64,000 nucleotides of DNA from Toxonevra muliebris. Lineage: Eukaryota; Arthropoda; Insecta; Diptera; Pallopteridae. Shown here in pieces: positions 34,584 to 46,250 of this stretch (the stretch's first letter is position 1; each line of letters opens with the position of its first letter). Location of the stretch: NCBI GenBank assembly GCA_963691655.1, contig OY829326.1, positions 101,245,340 through 101,309,339 of the forward strand, given 5' to 3'. The notes below the pieces were generated by a model. It did not search any database. It was given only the letters and a program-made list of their open reading frames with translations, and had not been told where the DNA came from. Made by a program: the position numbers and the translations under genes.

Positions 34584-37500
34584 CAGGCTCATGGTAAGAG
34601 AAAAACAGGAAACTACATTTTTGAGTCTCCTTTTAAAGGCGACTCTGATCTTTGTACCGCTACTAAAGTCAACTGACAGGTATAGATAATCGTGGATATT
34701 TATGTGCTTATAGTACAAGCAAAAGAAAATTCAGAAATGGCCAAGGTTAACACTTTGGTTTTTGGTACAAAGAAGAGAGTTAAGGTCAAACATCCTCATT
34801 ATTACTTGACTAACCGGTCCCAAATTACTACTCGAAAACACTTCCCGAAAAAAAAGTTTTGCAATATCTTTTTAAAACTGTTAAAACTCACTGCATTTAA
34901 AAACAAACAAAATTACAGGAAATTTGTGGTGTTTCTAATGGTTTGGCGGTATACTGTAAATTGAGAGAATTGCGCTCTCTCTCTCAATAGAAATGATTAT
35001 GATTGGTCAATTCGGAGCATGCCATAAGATATTTTCTCTTTTTGCACATGGTTGCAAATATCAAGTTTAACTAAACTTTTACTTGATCAGTTTCAGTTTT
35101 ATGAAAGAGAGTAAATCAAGTTAAATTTCTCATTGTTGTTTCTGTAGTCTCCATTTTCTAGAAAGCTTTTATGCATTTCCACTTTTCATTTCGAAATATT
35201 CACTTCACTTTTCAGTGCATTATCCAATATCGTTATCGATGACTTTCAACTCAATTGGTGTGTACATATGTATTTATATAGATACAACTATTTTCCCATG
35301 TCAATCAACTTGAACATTTCTTTCTTTCTTTCATTCATTTTGCACGCAAATAGTTCACTTGCCTAAAGGCATTTTATGTGACGACGACGACGACGACGAC
35401 GACGAAGACGAACAAACGTACAACTGCATATACAAATATAAATATAAAGATGAAGATGGTGGTGGCGGCGTTGGCGCTATCGCTATCGCCAATATCAATA
35501 ACGTACCTCACCTCGCATTACCTCCACTAACTCTCGCTCACCTCATAATTTTACGCCACATGCAGACGGCGCCAACAATTTGCAGAAATATTTTTTTTTT
35601 CTTTTTTTTTTTACTTGCAATTTTATGACCGCCTTCTGTGATTCTTCTGTTGTTTAGTATAAAAGTTGTTGCTGTTGTTGTTATTGTTGCTTGCATGCTA
35701 AGACAATTTATCGTTTTAATATTTGCAAATATTATTATTAATAATTTTTTTTTATGATTTTTTTAGTTGTTGTATTTGTTTTTGCATTTATTGTAAAGGT
35801 AAAAATTTAAACAATAGTTATCGATGATCGTATTGATCGTAAAAATCTTTCTTTATTTTATTTTATTTTTTAATATTTGTTTTAAGGTTTTTGCTATTTT
35901 AGGCATTCGTAAAAGGAAAAGTTGAAACTGAAACGTAGTTTCTTTACTGGATAACTTCAAAGCGCTTTTAGTTGCATCGCAAGTAGTAAATGGTACCTAC
36001 TACTTTTTCTGTGCACGATCACTAGCAAACGCCTCCCCCACACGCAGTTATCATTAGCTAAAATAAGTACCTCAAAGTTAATTTTGCCGACAATTAAATT
36101 AACTTGTATTTTTTTTCCTGATTGTTTAATATTATGTAATAATGTATTAAAGATTGTTTTTAATAATAATATTTTTTTTTTTCGATTTTTACATTATTTA
36201 ATTTCATTTGAAATATTATTACATACACAAGTACTTGACATTTAAATAGTTATTTTATTTTTTATTTTTTTATTATCATCAGTTATTATCTAATTTTTCA
36301 ATAACGTCGTGTAATTAAATTTTTACTTACTAATTTACAATATTTCTTTGCAAAATTTTTCTATTACATAAAACACAAAAATAATGTAAAAATAGCAATA
36401 GAGTTTTCTAAAAATAGTAGTCGCGCGGAAATGTATAAAAAGTTTAAAAAGATTATTGGCAAGAAATAACGTCAGAAATATGCCAAAAAAGCATATCTCC
36501 TATAAAGATCTATCTTAACGTACCATATATATTTAAATATATATCTATTGCAACAACAAAAAAAACATCAATAATAATTTGTAATTACATAGAGACTGCG
36601 GCACGCATACACACACACACACACACACTCAACTCAACTCATTCGCTCAATCTTTGAAAGCGCACGCGGGCCTCATTCATTTCCATTCAAGTCAATTAAA
36701 AGTTTTGCACCTACGCATACACATACTTACATACATAAATAAATAATAAAACACATACACACACACATACACATAGATACCTAAATAAGTATGGAACATA
36801 GTTACAATTTGTAGTTTTAACTTAATTTTCCGCATTTTTTATTTATTATTATTATTTTTTTTTAATGCATTTTTTTTACATAATTTTGTTTTTTTTTTTA
36901 TGTTCGGGTATAATATATTTTTTATTTTTTCAATAAAAAAAAAATAATCATAGTCGCTTTTCGCTTTGCTATTTCAACGTTTCACTACAAAAAAAAAAAA
37001 ATATATAAATAAAAAAAGAAACTTCTCATAATACTCCGATAATATTTATGCATGACTATCTACATATTTTATTGATACTTGTATTTCTATATGTATGTAT
37101 ATTGGCATTACATTAGAGTTTAAATCTCATAAAAATTTTCAATAGGTCGTAGTAATGACCTTTTGTGATCTTGAAAACAATGCAATATAATTTTTAATAC
37201 ATTGAAATCAAATGCATTTTAGTTATGCAAAAATACAATTTTGTATATATTTATACTAATAGACATAAGTAAAAATCAATAAATATAAAAATAATATGCA
37301 TTCATAAATAAATTTTCAACTATTTATGTGCTGTTTTTAAGTCATGTTCATTTTAGTTGCACTATCTGAGCGTGTGAAACTTTGTATAGACTAAAAATGA
37401 GCTCTGAAGCGATTTTTTGTATTAATAATAAATTTAATTTTTTTAAGGTTGTTTTAGTTTTTTTGCTCAATTGCTTTTTGTCAATGGTAAAATAGAAAAC

Positions 37501-37590
37501 CAATAAATAAATAATAGTTATGTAACCATAACATGAAAAAGAAAGCATTGTGGATAAGTTATTGGAATCTCATTCTAAATATAGTATTTT
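34584..37590. other. AT-rich non-coding stretch
   Basis: A GAC trinucleotide run (35380-35407) opens a GC-richer island to about 35580 with GGTGGTGGCGGCG. A CA run lies at 36609-36628. T/A homopolymers follow. No gene recognised. Confidence 0.35.
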
Positions 37591-38100
37591 TCAGACAAAG
37601 TGTTTACATATTTTATGTGTTCTATTTCTGTGAAATTTACACATTTGATGTTCCAAAAAATAAAAACTAGTTTAATACTGAAGTTAAACCGTAATCGTGT
37701 AAAAAATCATATTGCATATAAAAATTACATATTTTTATTATACACACATTTTTACGCTGGGCATATTCCAAGTGTATTTTCGCATGTTAAATACTCAAAA
37801 TTAGAAGTAGTTTATCACCTGTTGAATTTTATAAAAAAAAACACAAAAAATTTTTATATCCAACTACAAAATTGTGTGTTTTGTGAAATTTATTCTGAAA
37901 TTACACATTTTATGTGTAAAACGTTTTATGTGTAAAATATTTTATGTGTAAAACGAAGTCCAAAACTTAAATTTACACAATCTGTATGTAATAAAAAGTA
38001 AAAAAAAAATACGCGTTGTTTTAGCTAAACATATAAAAGGTGTAATTTTGTATACCAAATTCTAGACAGGCAACTCGCCTAAATATGTGTAAAATAATCA
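37591..38100. repeat. TGTGTAAA / TTTACACA motif cluster
   Basis: TTTACACAT, ATGTGTAAAA and close variants recur about ten times in both orientations. A short tandem of TTTTATGTGTAAAA units lies at 37907-37955. A second, looser group lies at 40310-40640 (ATTTACACATTT, ATGTGTAAAATATTTACACA). No coding meaning; the 37600-37935 ORF is a by-product. Confidence 0.55.
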
Positions 38101-38111
38101 AATTCACCATT

Positions 38112-38330
38112 AACCCTAGACGGCACTTCTATGTCAAATCGACGAAGCGAATTTTCTTGTTAATACAAAAGAGAATGAATTAATTTTATTTTTAAGTAAT
38201 AAAAATACTGTAAAAATGAAACAGTAATTTTGAACAAATAATAAAGAGTTTAAAAAACATAATAATCAAACCAAAATATAGAGAGTAATTGGCATCGAGT
38301 TAACCCTCTAGTAGGCCAATTTTTTTCAGC
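38112..38330. repeat. Two TTAACCC transposon-tip-like sequences
   Basis: TTAACCCTAGACGG (38112) and TTAACCCTCTAGTAGG (38300) look like tips of TTAA-type elements; the second resembles the tip at 25649. A possible inverse, CGGACGCCGGGTTAA, lies at 40231-40245. I cannot prove which ends belong together. Confidence 0.35.
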
Positions 38331-39032
38331 AATCAAAAATATGAGGATTGGTTGATTTTAATGTATAAAACTCGGAAATGAAGTCGAAAATCGAATTGGA
38401 GTCTTAAGTTTTGCTCGAGGTGAGAAAATATGTAGTCCCGATAAATGGGAAAGAAAAATTTGTATGTATTCAAATCAATTCCCTACTTCCTAATGTTTTT
38501 TTAACTCCAACAAACAACCATAAATATTTTTTTTAATAATTAAAATTATCGCAAATAATTTTAATATCACTAAAAATATTTTTTTTTTCGTAAATTACTC
38601 GACATCTGATGTTCAACTGGCGATAAAATTAAAACGAAACAACACACAGAGTACTGAAGCTATGCAACGTGTAGCTCCGGTATTCATCAACTCCACTGAG
38701 CGGCATGAATACACATAAAAAAATGTTAAACGTATTTAAGCCTTAATTTCCACTCAACCATTTTTCAAGCTCATAGTTTAACTTCACAGAAAAAATATTA
38801 AAAGTGGACGAGTACGGACTTGATAAGTTTCGAAATGATTTGTTTCTTTTTGTCATTGTTCGTTTGTTCTTATTTCTTTTAATTCTAATCAGAAACCTTC
38901 CTGTGTGCAAATACAAACGGCCGCACTAAAAGACAATCCAAAAAAATCGATCAAAACGAATGGCTGTGTTGAAATTGTGATTTATAATGTCTTCCTTCTT
39001 AACACAAAAAAAAAAAGTTCAGAGACAAAGGA

Positions 39033-39533
39033 TTAACCCTTTCGGGACCATAAGAAAACCAGTTAAGATAGGTCAAACTGAGTATGGATTTGTAATCTGT
39101 GACCTCCATTTATTACAACAATTTTTCATCAAACAGGAACTTTTTCGCCTCTGAAGGCTAAACTTTCATGGGTCACCGGTGACCATATGGCTCTCAATGG
39201 GAATTTATTGCAGACACGTTTTGAGTATGTTTTCTTTTTAAGTTAGACAAATTCTTTTAGTACTATTTCTTCACTTAACCCTTTCTTGGCCATAAGTAAA
39301 CTAAAGATGATGGAACAAAACTGAGTCAGGATTCGTATTTGCTGACCACAATTCATTATGGAAAATTCTTAAAAAGTTTCCTCAGGGTCACCGGTGAGCC
39401 ATAGCAAAACATATATATATAGATTTTTTTTACTTTAGGTCGCTCGGGTGTGGTCAAGATAACTAAAGAGCAATCAATTCCATTTTAAACGAATATTTGG
39501 GTCACTAGTGACCAATGGCCGTAAAAGGGTTAA
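39033..39533. mobile_element. Tandem or nested TTAA-type (piggyBac-like) MITEs
   Basis: First unit: TTAA then CCCTTTCGGGACCATAAG at 39037, ending GGTCACCGGTGACC ... AATGGG near 39201, where the target site is decayed. Second unit: TTAA then CCCTTTCTTGGCCATAAG at 39279, ending GGTCACTAGTGACC ... GTAAAAGGG then TTAA at 39530-39533. A further GGTCACCGGTGA lies between. CCCTTT tips with TTAA and subterminal GGTCAC palindromes fit piggyBac-type non-autonomous elements. Confidence 0.7.
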
Positions 39534-42512
39534 TAGCAATTAGTACGCAAACGTGAACATAAACACATTGTCGCTTGAAATTTTGAAGCAATTTACGTTC
39601 CAACAGTATATTAGTCCCAAAAATAAAAGCAATAAGCTGTGTATATTTCATTGTTGGAATGACGCTTGCAGTTATTAGATTAAAACGGCGTGGAAAATTA
39701 ATGGACGGTCTTCAAAAATAACTTTTACAGTTATCCAGATATGATTGAATGCAAAAACGGTATTTTGGAACCATTTTGTGAATATAGAAGTTTCCATTTC
39801 TGAGGATGAGTGTTTGAAAACATGCCTTCTCTCATTTGAGATGTCGGAAAAACGCAAGGCAAGCAAAACATTGATGGAATGCTTTATTTTGTTCAGTAGA
39901 ATATCGCTATATATCGCTCTAATTTTGCCTAACTGCACTGGAAATTATATTTTATTTATTTTTTATCTTATTTAACTCGGCGTAAATGATCATGGGTGTA
40001 TTACACCTGAGCTGTTCAGTAATTTTAGGTTAGTTTTGTTGATGTTATCTTTTTGCTTCAAAAAAATATATTTAAGAAGAAGAGAATATTTTTATATAAT
40101 TTTTTTGTTTGCACTTAAAATATGTTTTATAAAATTTAAAAAAAAATATATAGTTTTATTTCAAGGATTTATAGTTCCTCGGGTTTCAAACACACCTAGT
40201 TCATTGACGGTGTAACAAAAATTATGTGCACGGACGCCGGGTTAATGAAGATTGGAAAATATGAATAACTTTTCCTATTCGGTTTCATACGAACATATCT
40301 CTGCTTCCTTAATATGTGTAAAATATTTACACATTTCTGTCCCTGACCGTTTCTACTGTAAATTAGTAGAAGCAGCTAAACTGTTTCGTTAAAAGTTTTT
40401 TGAATTGTATTTAATTTTCAAACACTATTAAAAAAAAGTACTTATTTTCATACAATGTGTAATCGAAATTTACACATTTAATGTGCGAAAAGATTGAAAA
40501 ATATATTGAAAACTTTCTCTGAATAGCGAAATATGCAATTAAATATTGTAATTATATAATAAGAAATATAAAATATACATTGTTTTACAAGAAAATTGCA
40601 AAGCGTATTTTTTGTACTAAAATGTGTGTAAATTTACTATATTTGTTGCTTTACTTTAAATATATTTCATACTAGTTTTGATGGCAATCAACTCTATTAT
40701 ACAAATCAACTCAGACAGACAGATAGAGGCTTCTGAAGCAAAATACCGCTTCCTTCCCTTGCAACTATTGTCTTGCGTAATTTTTTTAATGTAAAAACTA
40801 CAATTTGTAAAGGTAAACAAAAAAAAAAAATTCTGACAATGACATCACCAATAAAGAAATCCTAGTTGAAATACGAAATTCCGCAGAAATCAATTTTTAA
40901 AAAATGTTCCCATGAATCAAATTAATTACTAAAAAAAAATATACGGTAAAACTTAATAATATTTCACAATCAAGCATTTGTATTTTTTGTAAAGTAATAA
41001 AACGAAATCATCTTCTCTTAATTGTGACTAATTTATAAAAAAAAAAACAACTTTTAACATTGATGACTCTACAAAAAAATAAAATATTAATAATTAAAAA
41101 CAAAATTATAAGCTTAAAATGAATTTGCAATCATGAAATACAGGCACACATAAACATAAAACTTGACATAAAATTTAAAAAAAAAATCAAATCATAGTAA
41201 TTGTAAAAACTTGTAACTTGCTAAAATGAGTTAAATGAGATTTTTTTGGGATAAAATTATTTTTTCAACACAAAGTAAAACCTTCCACCTCCCTACTTAC
41301 CACTGCAGCACACACAAAAATGTCACTAAAAAAAAAGAAATATTTAATAAAAAATAAATATTTTAATCAAGAAGTGGTGGCAATATAAAAAAAAAACATA
41401 AATGAATAATAAAAATAAAATACAAATAAATATTTGAATGTCAAAAGTGGTGAAATCAAAACCAAGAAAGGAATTTTAAGCTGCTTAATTAATAAGTAAT
41501 TTTTAAATTGTGAGAAACACACAAACACACACACGTATGCACGCACATGCATATGCCTAGTAGAGAAAGAAAAAGAGAGAGGGAGAGAAAAAAAAAGTTA
41601 CTCATACTCACAAGTGTTTGAAAGGCAAACAAAAAAATCAACAACGATGACGTACATAAATTTATGAAAAAATATTTACAGCAAACAATTTAATTGCGTT
41701 TAAAATTGTGCAATTAAAAAAAACTCAACTAAAATGAGAAAAAAAAAAGTTAATAAATAAATGTTTGAAAACAAATTAATTAAGGCTCTGACTTTCAGAC
41801 GGTTAGAGAGAGAGAAGAGTTATGCAGAATATTAGCGAGAAAAAAGTAGCAGCTAGCAAAGAATTTGTGATGGCGCCACATTATTACACACACACACACA
41901 CAATTTATTTGTTTGCAATGTTCGCACAAGGAAAATATATATTTTTTTTTTTAATTTTTTTTTTTTTTTAGTTTTTTTGTAAACATGTATTAATTTAGTT
42001 ATTTATAAAAATATATCTAAAGATATATTCGTACTTACATTAATTTGTGTGCATGTATGATTAATTGAAGGTAAATTGCTTTGTAATTATGATGAAAAGG
42101 CACGCGAGCATGCGCGCATCAGCTGCAATAACAAATCTACACACACAATGTGATGAGTTGAGTCAGGTGGGGGGCGAAAAGTGGAATATTATGAGTAAAG
42201 TAGCTCACTAATTATAAAATTTTTATTATTAATTTGCAAAAAAAAAAATTGCCAAATCGTGTTTTCTTTGATGGCGAACGACTTTTATTTACCCTACACA
42301 TATTCGAACGTCCTAAAGTACTTTTTAGTATAAGATGTTAAAGAATAATTCAACGACCATGGTCTACTATATCAATGTGGTCTTCAATACATCCCCGACT
42401 CCTCCCCCACTTCCCCTTTTATGGAATAATATTTTTTTAAATAACTATTATATTAATATATCTATAGAGGGCATGGAAGATCTAAAATTAATTGAAGGGG
42501 CATTTATATTTA
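39534..42512. other. AT-rich non-coding stretch
   Basis: No gene recognised. Overlapping opposite ORFs at 39675-39975 match no family known to me. A loose TGTGTAAA cluster occurs at 40310-40640, a CA run at 41889-41902 and a purine-rich AGAGAGGGAGAG tract near 41575. Confidence 0.35.
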
Positions 42513-43777
42513 AAGAGTGAGATTGAAAAAATCTTAACATCTTTTGGGTGTAAAATTTAAAAATTTCTTTGATCTAGTTATCTTTGAAAAATATGTCAGT
42601 TGTTATTTTTAATGACAAACATATTGATTTATTGTGAGTTTGATCAAAATGAGTGAAGAAAAAGAAGTACGTCTTAAAATTATTAAAAATTTTCAAAAAA
42701 ATCCAAATTGGTCCTACAAAAAATTGGCCAAAGAATTGAAAGCCTGCCGTCAAACTGTTTCCAATGTTATTAAAAAGTTTCAAGAGAATTTGGCCATCGA
42801 TAGGAAACCTGGTTCGGGAAGAAAACAAGGACTACATGATATTGGGCAAGCCAAGAAAATAGAAAGCATATTGAAAAGATCTCCAAACACATCTGATAGA
42901 AAAGCTGCCCGGTTAACCCAGTGCTCTGACTATTTGGTGCGAAAAGTTAAAGCCAATGCAGGTGCATCCATAGTCCAAAAAGTTCCAGACAGGAATGCTG
43001 CAAAAAATTTAGACGCCAAAAGTTGGGCTCGGAAATTAAAATCGAATTTCATACAAAGAATATTCATGTTGTATAATGGACAACGAAACGTATGTACTGG
43101 CAGATTTTACGCAGCCTCCGGGTCAAAATTTTTATGTTGCTGATGCTCTAGGAAATGTCGAAGAACAATTTAGAATCCAAAAGCAGACAAAAAAGTTCCT
43201 GGTATGGCAAGCTATATGCAGTTGTGGCAAAAGAAGCAAGTCATTTGTTACAGTGGGCTCTATAAATACCGAAATATACATCAAAGAATGTTTGAAAAAA
43301 AGACTTCTTCCTTTCATAAGAGAGCACAATGTGTGCACATGTTTTCGGCCCGATTTGGCATTATGTCACTACGGCAAGAAAGCTCTGAAGTGGTACGAAA
43401 TTAATAACATAGTATTTGTACCAAGAGAGGCCAATCCTTCAAATTGTCCGGAGCTAAGACCAGTGGAGAGATATTTTGCCCTTGTGAAAAGAAACTTAAA
43501 GAGCACAAAAAAGGTGTCCCAAAATATCGAAGATTTTAAAAGTAGATGGGCAAACTGTTCCAAAAAGGTGTCTGAAACAACTATCAAATCTCTAATGGAA
43601 GGCTTACCAAAAAAGTTCCACTAGTTCATAAATAGTGATTAGAACTATAAAAGTTATATTTTTCTGTAATTTGTAAAATATTACCAAATAATATAGAAAA
43701 AAAATCAAAACTCTTAAATCAACCGTTTAAAAATTATTGAATTTTATATATGTTAAGATTTTTTCGATCTCACTCCT
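42513..43777 (+). mobile_element. DD37E Tc1/mariner-superfamily element, copy 2
   Basis: A 1265-bp element. The left repeat AAGAGTGAGATTGAAAAAAT (one change from copy 1) and the right inverse ending TCACTCCT are flanked by TA (42511-42512 and 43778-43779). Transposase on plus. Confidence 0.93.
42649..43624 (+). pseudogene. DD37E transposase pseudogene (copy 2)
   Basis: Start chosen at MSEEKEVRLK (42649), where copy 1 also begins. The helix-turn-helix region (NWSYKKLAKELKACRQTVSN) and GRKQG linker are followed by the catalytic core. The first acidic block reads MDNETYVL: the residue directly before Glu, where Tc1/mariner enzymes have the catalytic Asp, is Asn. RPDLALCHYGKK supplies the second Asp, and CPELRPVERYF the Glu 37 residues later (DD37E). 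One frameshift near 43070 divides 42634-43143 from 43076-43624. A small deletion near 43618 replaces the VHEFINSG end. This spacing matches the ITmD37E group first described in mosquitoes. Confidence 0.92.
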
Positions 43778-43779
43778 TA

Positions 43780-44185
43780 AGTTTGCTTTAAATTAACAAA
43801 GTTTTTGGAAAATGCATGAAAAATGCCTTTGTTATCGACTTACTTTATATGTGTCAAGATTTTAAATACATTTTCAAGAATTTCTTAAAATGCTTAGGTG
43901 ATTCGAAAAAAGTAAATTTTGTACTCCTTATAAAAAAACGCTTCAGAAAAAGTACATCACTACCAGAAACTTTTAAATAGTTGATTTCTGTCTCACTGTG
44001 TAATTCAAAGCACTGTTTCTTAAAATTAAATAAAGATAGTCGCTGTTTTTTTATTTTTTATGTACAATAGTTTCGAGTCAATATTTTCATATTTTTTCCA
44101 CTGCTGTAAACTGCACTCATATTCCATATACTCCGCTGTAGGGGTGTGCTAAAGTCCAGTCCATAATTCTTTCTAATGAGACAAA
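43780..44185. other. Non-coding stretch
   Basis: No recognised gene or repeat. Confidence 0.3.
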
Positions 44186-44530
44186 TGAACTTGACATTTG
44201 TCAAAACATTTGANNNNNNNNNNNNNNNNNNNNNNNNNNNNNNNNNNNNNNNNNNNNNNNNNNNNNNNNNNNNNNNNNNNNNNNNNNNNNNNNNNNNNNN
44301 NNNNNNNNNNNNNNNNNNNNNNNNNNNNNNNNNNNNNNNNNNNNNNNNNNNNNNNNNNNNNNNNNNNNNNNNNNNNNNNNNNNNNNNNNNNNNNNNNNNN
44401 NNNNNNNNNNNNNGTTCGACAGCGTATGTGATCAAAAGAAAATTTGACAATTTGTCAAATCAAGTAATTGAGTGCAACACGTTAGTGTCAAACAGTTTGA
44501 CACCGTTTGACTCCATTTGACTGTTTGACA
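44186..44530. repeat. TTTGAC-rich repeat around an assembly gap
   Basis: TTGACATTTGTCAAAACATTTGA precedes the 200-N gap (44214-44413), given here as TTGACATTTGTCAAAA. After the gap come TTTGACAATTTGTCAAAT and GTCAAACAGTTTGACACC with TTTGACTCCATTTGACTG. Inverted TTTGAC/GTCAAA units on both sides suggest that the assembler broke in a palindromic repeat. ORFs crossing the gap are meaningless. Confidence 0.6.
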
Positions 44531-44901
44531 TGAACAAAACAGTGGTGTTTTTGAGTATTGAAATGAAGTGAAAAATGGAAGGCAGGAATAAAATTTAGAA
44601 CTGCAAAAGAAAAACAGAAAAAAGACTGTGTTAGAGATGTAAAAATGAAGTGGGCGGAAAGATTTTCCACTCTTTTGGAGCTAAGAAACTCTTGGGAAAA
44701 ATCAATTTTACGTTAAAAACCATATGAAAAATATGCTGTTTTTTTTATGAGAAATTAAGATATTTTTTAAAAACAAAAAACCCTCGTACAGGGTGATTCA
44801 CAAGCACAGAATCAACCTATGTATAGAACATTTTTCTATAAAATCTCAGATTATAAAATAAAAATTATTTTCAAGGACAACGCCCGAAATGTGAGAAGAT
44901 T

Positions 44902-44979
44902 TCGTCGCCTGAGAATTGATTTGGCGTATGTGTATAAGTATTCCTACGCCTATACGCCAAATCAATTCTCAGGCGACGA
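44902..44979. mobile_element. 88-bp-type palindromic mini-element, copy 3
   Basis: The arms CGTCGCCTGAGAATTGATTT and inverse CTCAGGCGACG match copies 1 and 2. The loop has diverged (TAAGTATTCCTACGCC), and the outer ACATAT extension of copies 1 and 2 is missing. It ends 39 bp before mariner copy C. Confidence 0.85.
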
Positions 44980-45018
44980 TTCTCCTATACTTTTTTTTTT
45001 TTTTTTTGGTTAAAATTA

Positions 45019-46248
45019 TTGGGAGTATGAATGTAAAACTCGTGTTTTTTTCGTAATTTGGACATTTATTGTGAAAAAGTGATAAGAATAAATTTCTTTA
45101 AAGTATTGTCCATCGTTAGCCACAACCTTTTCCCATCTTTCTAGTAGCATACGGATTCCGCGTCGAAAGAACTCCTCATCTTTTGAAGCTATCCACAAAT
45201 CGACCCATTTTTTGAGTTCTTCGAAAGAACGGAAGTGCTGTTCAGCCAGGCCATGTGTCATCGATCGGAACAAGTGGTAATCAGAAGGAGCAATGTCTGG
45301 AGAATACGGCGGGTGGGGTAGCACTTCCCATTTCAGCGTTTCCAAGTATGTTTTTACTTGCCTTGCAACATGCGGCCGAGCATTGTCGTGCTGAAGAATA
45401 ACTTCGTCGTGTCTATTCTCATATTCTAGCCTCTTATCCTTTAATGCTCGGCTCAAACGCATCAATTGTAGTCGGTAGCGGTCGCCAGTGATCGTTTCAT
45501 TCGGTTTCAACAGCTCATAATACACGACACCTTTCATATCCCACCAAATACACAGCATGAGCTGGGATCCATGGATGTTCGGCTTTGCCGTTGATCTTGA
45601 TGCATGTCCGGGCGGTCCCCATGATTTTTTACGCTTTGGGTTATCGTAACGTATACACTTTTCATCGCCAGTCACAATACGATGCAGAAACCCCTTTCTT
45701 TTCTGTCGTTCAATCAGCACCTCAGTACGGCACCCAATTTCCTTGCTTTTGAATCATTCCCAATGCTTTTAATCGTTTAGAAATGGTTGATTGATCAACT
45801 CCTAAAGATTCTGCAAGTTCTTGTTGCGTTTGACATTAATCTTCTTCGAGTAATGCCTTCAATTCTTCATTCTCGAACTTTTTCGGGCCGCCTGAACATT
45901 CCCTGTCTTCAACATCAAAATCACCACTTTTGAAACGGGCATACCACACCTGACACATTCTAACGTCTATAGCTTCAGTGAGTAAACGATATGCTTCAGT
46001 TGCGTTTTTCTTTAAATGGAAGAAGCAAATTAAAACTTCCCGCAAATGTTGTTTTGTTGGCACGAAATTCGACATTTTCAGCTATAGTAAAACACTTTTG
46101 TAAAATTATGAAAATTATTTGACAGATCAATTCTTATTGTATTTTTGGAGCTCTTCGAGATAGAATAGCTATCAATGTCAAAAAAAATGGCGCGTATGAT
46201 AGATATGAAGTTAGTCACAATTACGAGTTTATACATTCATACTCCCAA
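45019..46248 (-). mobile_element. Mariner element, copy C
   Basis: About 1.23 kb with both inverted repeats recognisable (TTGGGAGTATGAATG at left, inverse at right) and a TA duplication on each side (45017-45018, 46249-46250). It defines the true ends of this mariner family in the window. Transposase on minus. Confidence 0.94.
45095..46075 (-). pseudogene. Mariner transposase pseudogene (copy C)
   Basis: Starts at 46075 with MSNFVPTKQHL. Lesions: in-frame loss of the YPDC residues before IDVRMCQVW; a nonsense TAA replacing Ser in the DSCQT segment (45837-45839); and a replacement deletion (net loss 41 nt, near 45719) that removes WVPYEL-adjacent sequence. Downstream, 45016-45720 is open through all three catalytic Asp blocks (VTGDEK, QHDNARP, SPDIAPSDYH) to the C-terminus. 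It therefore has the most complete catalytic domain of the three mariner copies but cannot yield full-length protein. Confidence 0.93.
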
Positions 46249-46250
46249 TA

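Noticed and set aside
19475..34690. Other CAG-GT junctions (near 19473, 20407, 27881 and 34678) as further ratchet sites
   Set aside because: They lack a convincing upstream polypyrimidine tract; the one near 27881 follows purine-rich sequence.
39675..39975. Opposite-strand ORFs of 87 and 76 codons
   Set aside because: They overlap on both strands, match no family I recognise, and lie in sequence without other gene signals.
44058..44520. ORFs running through position 44214-44413
   Set aside because: They are mostly unknown residues from the N gap.
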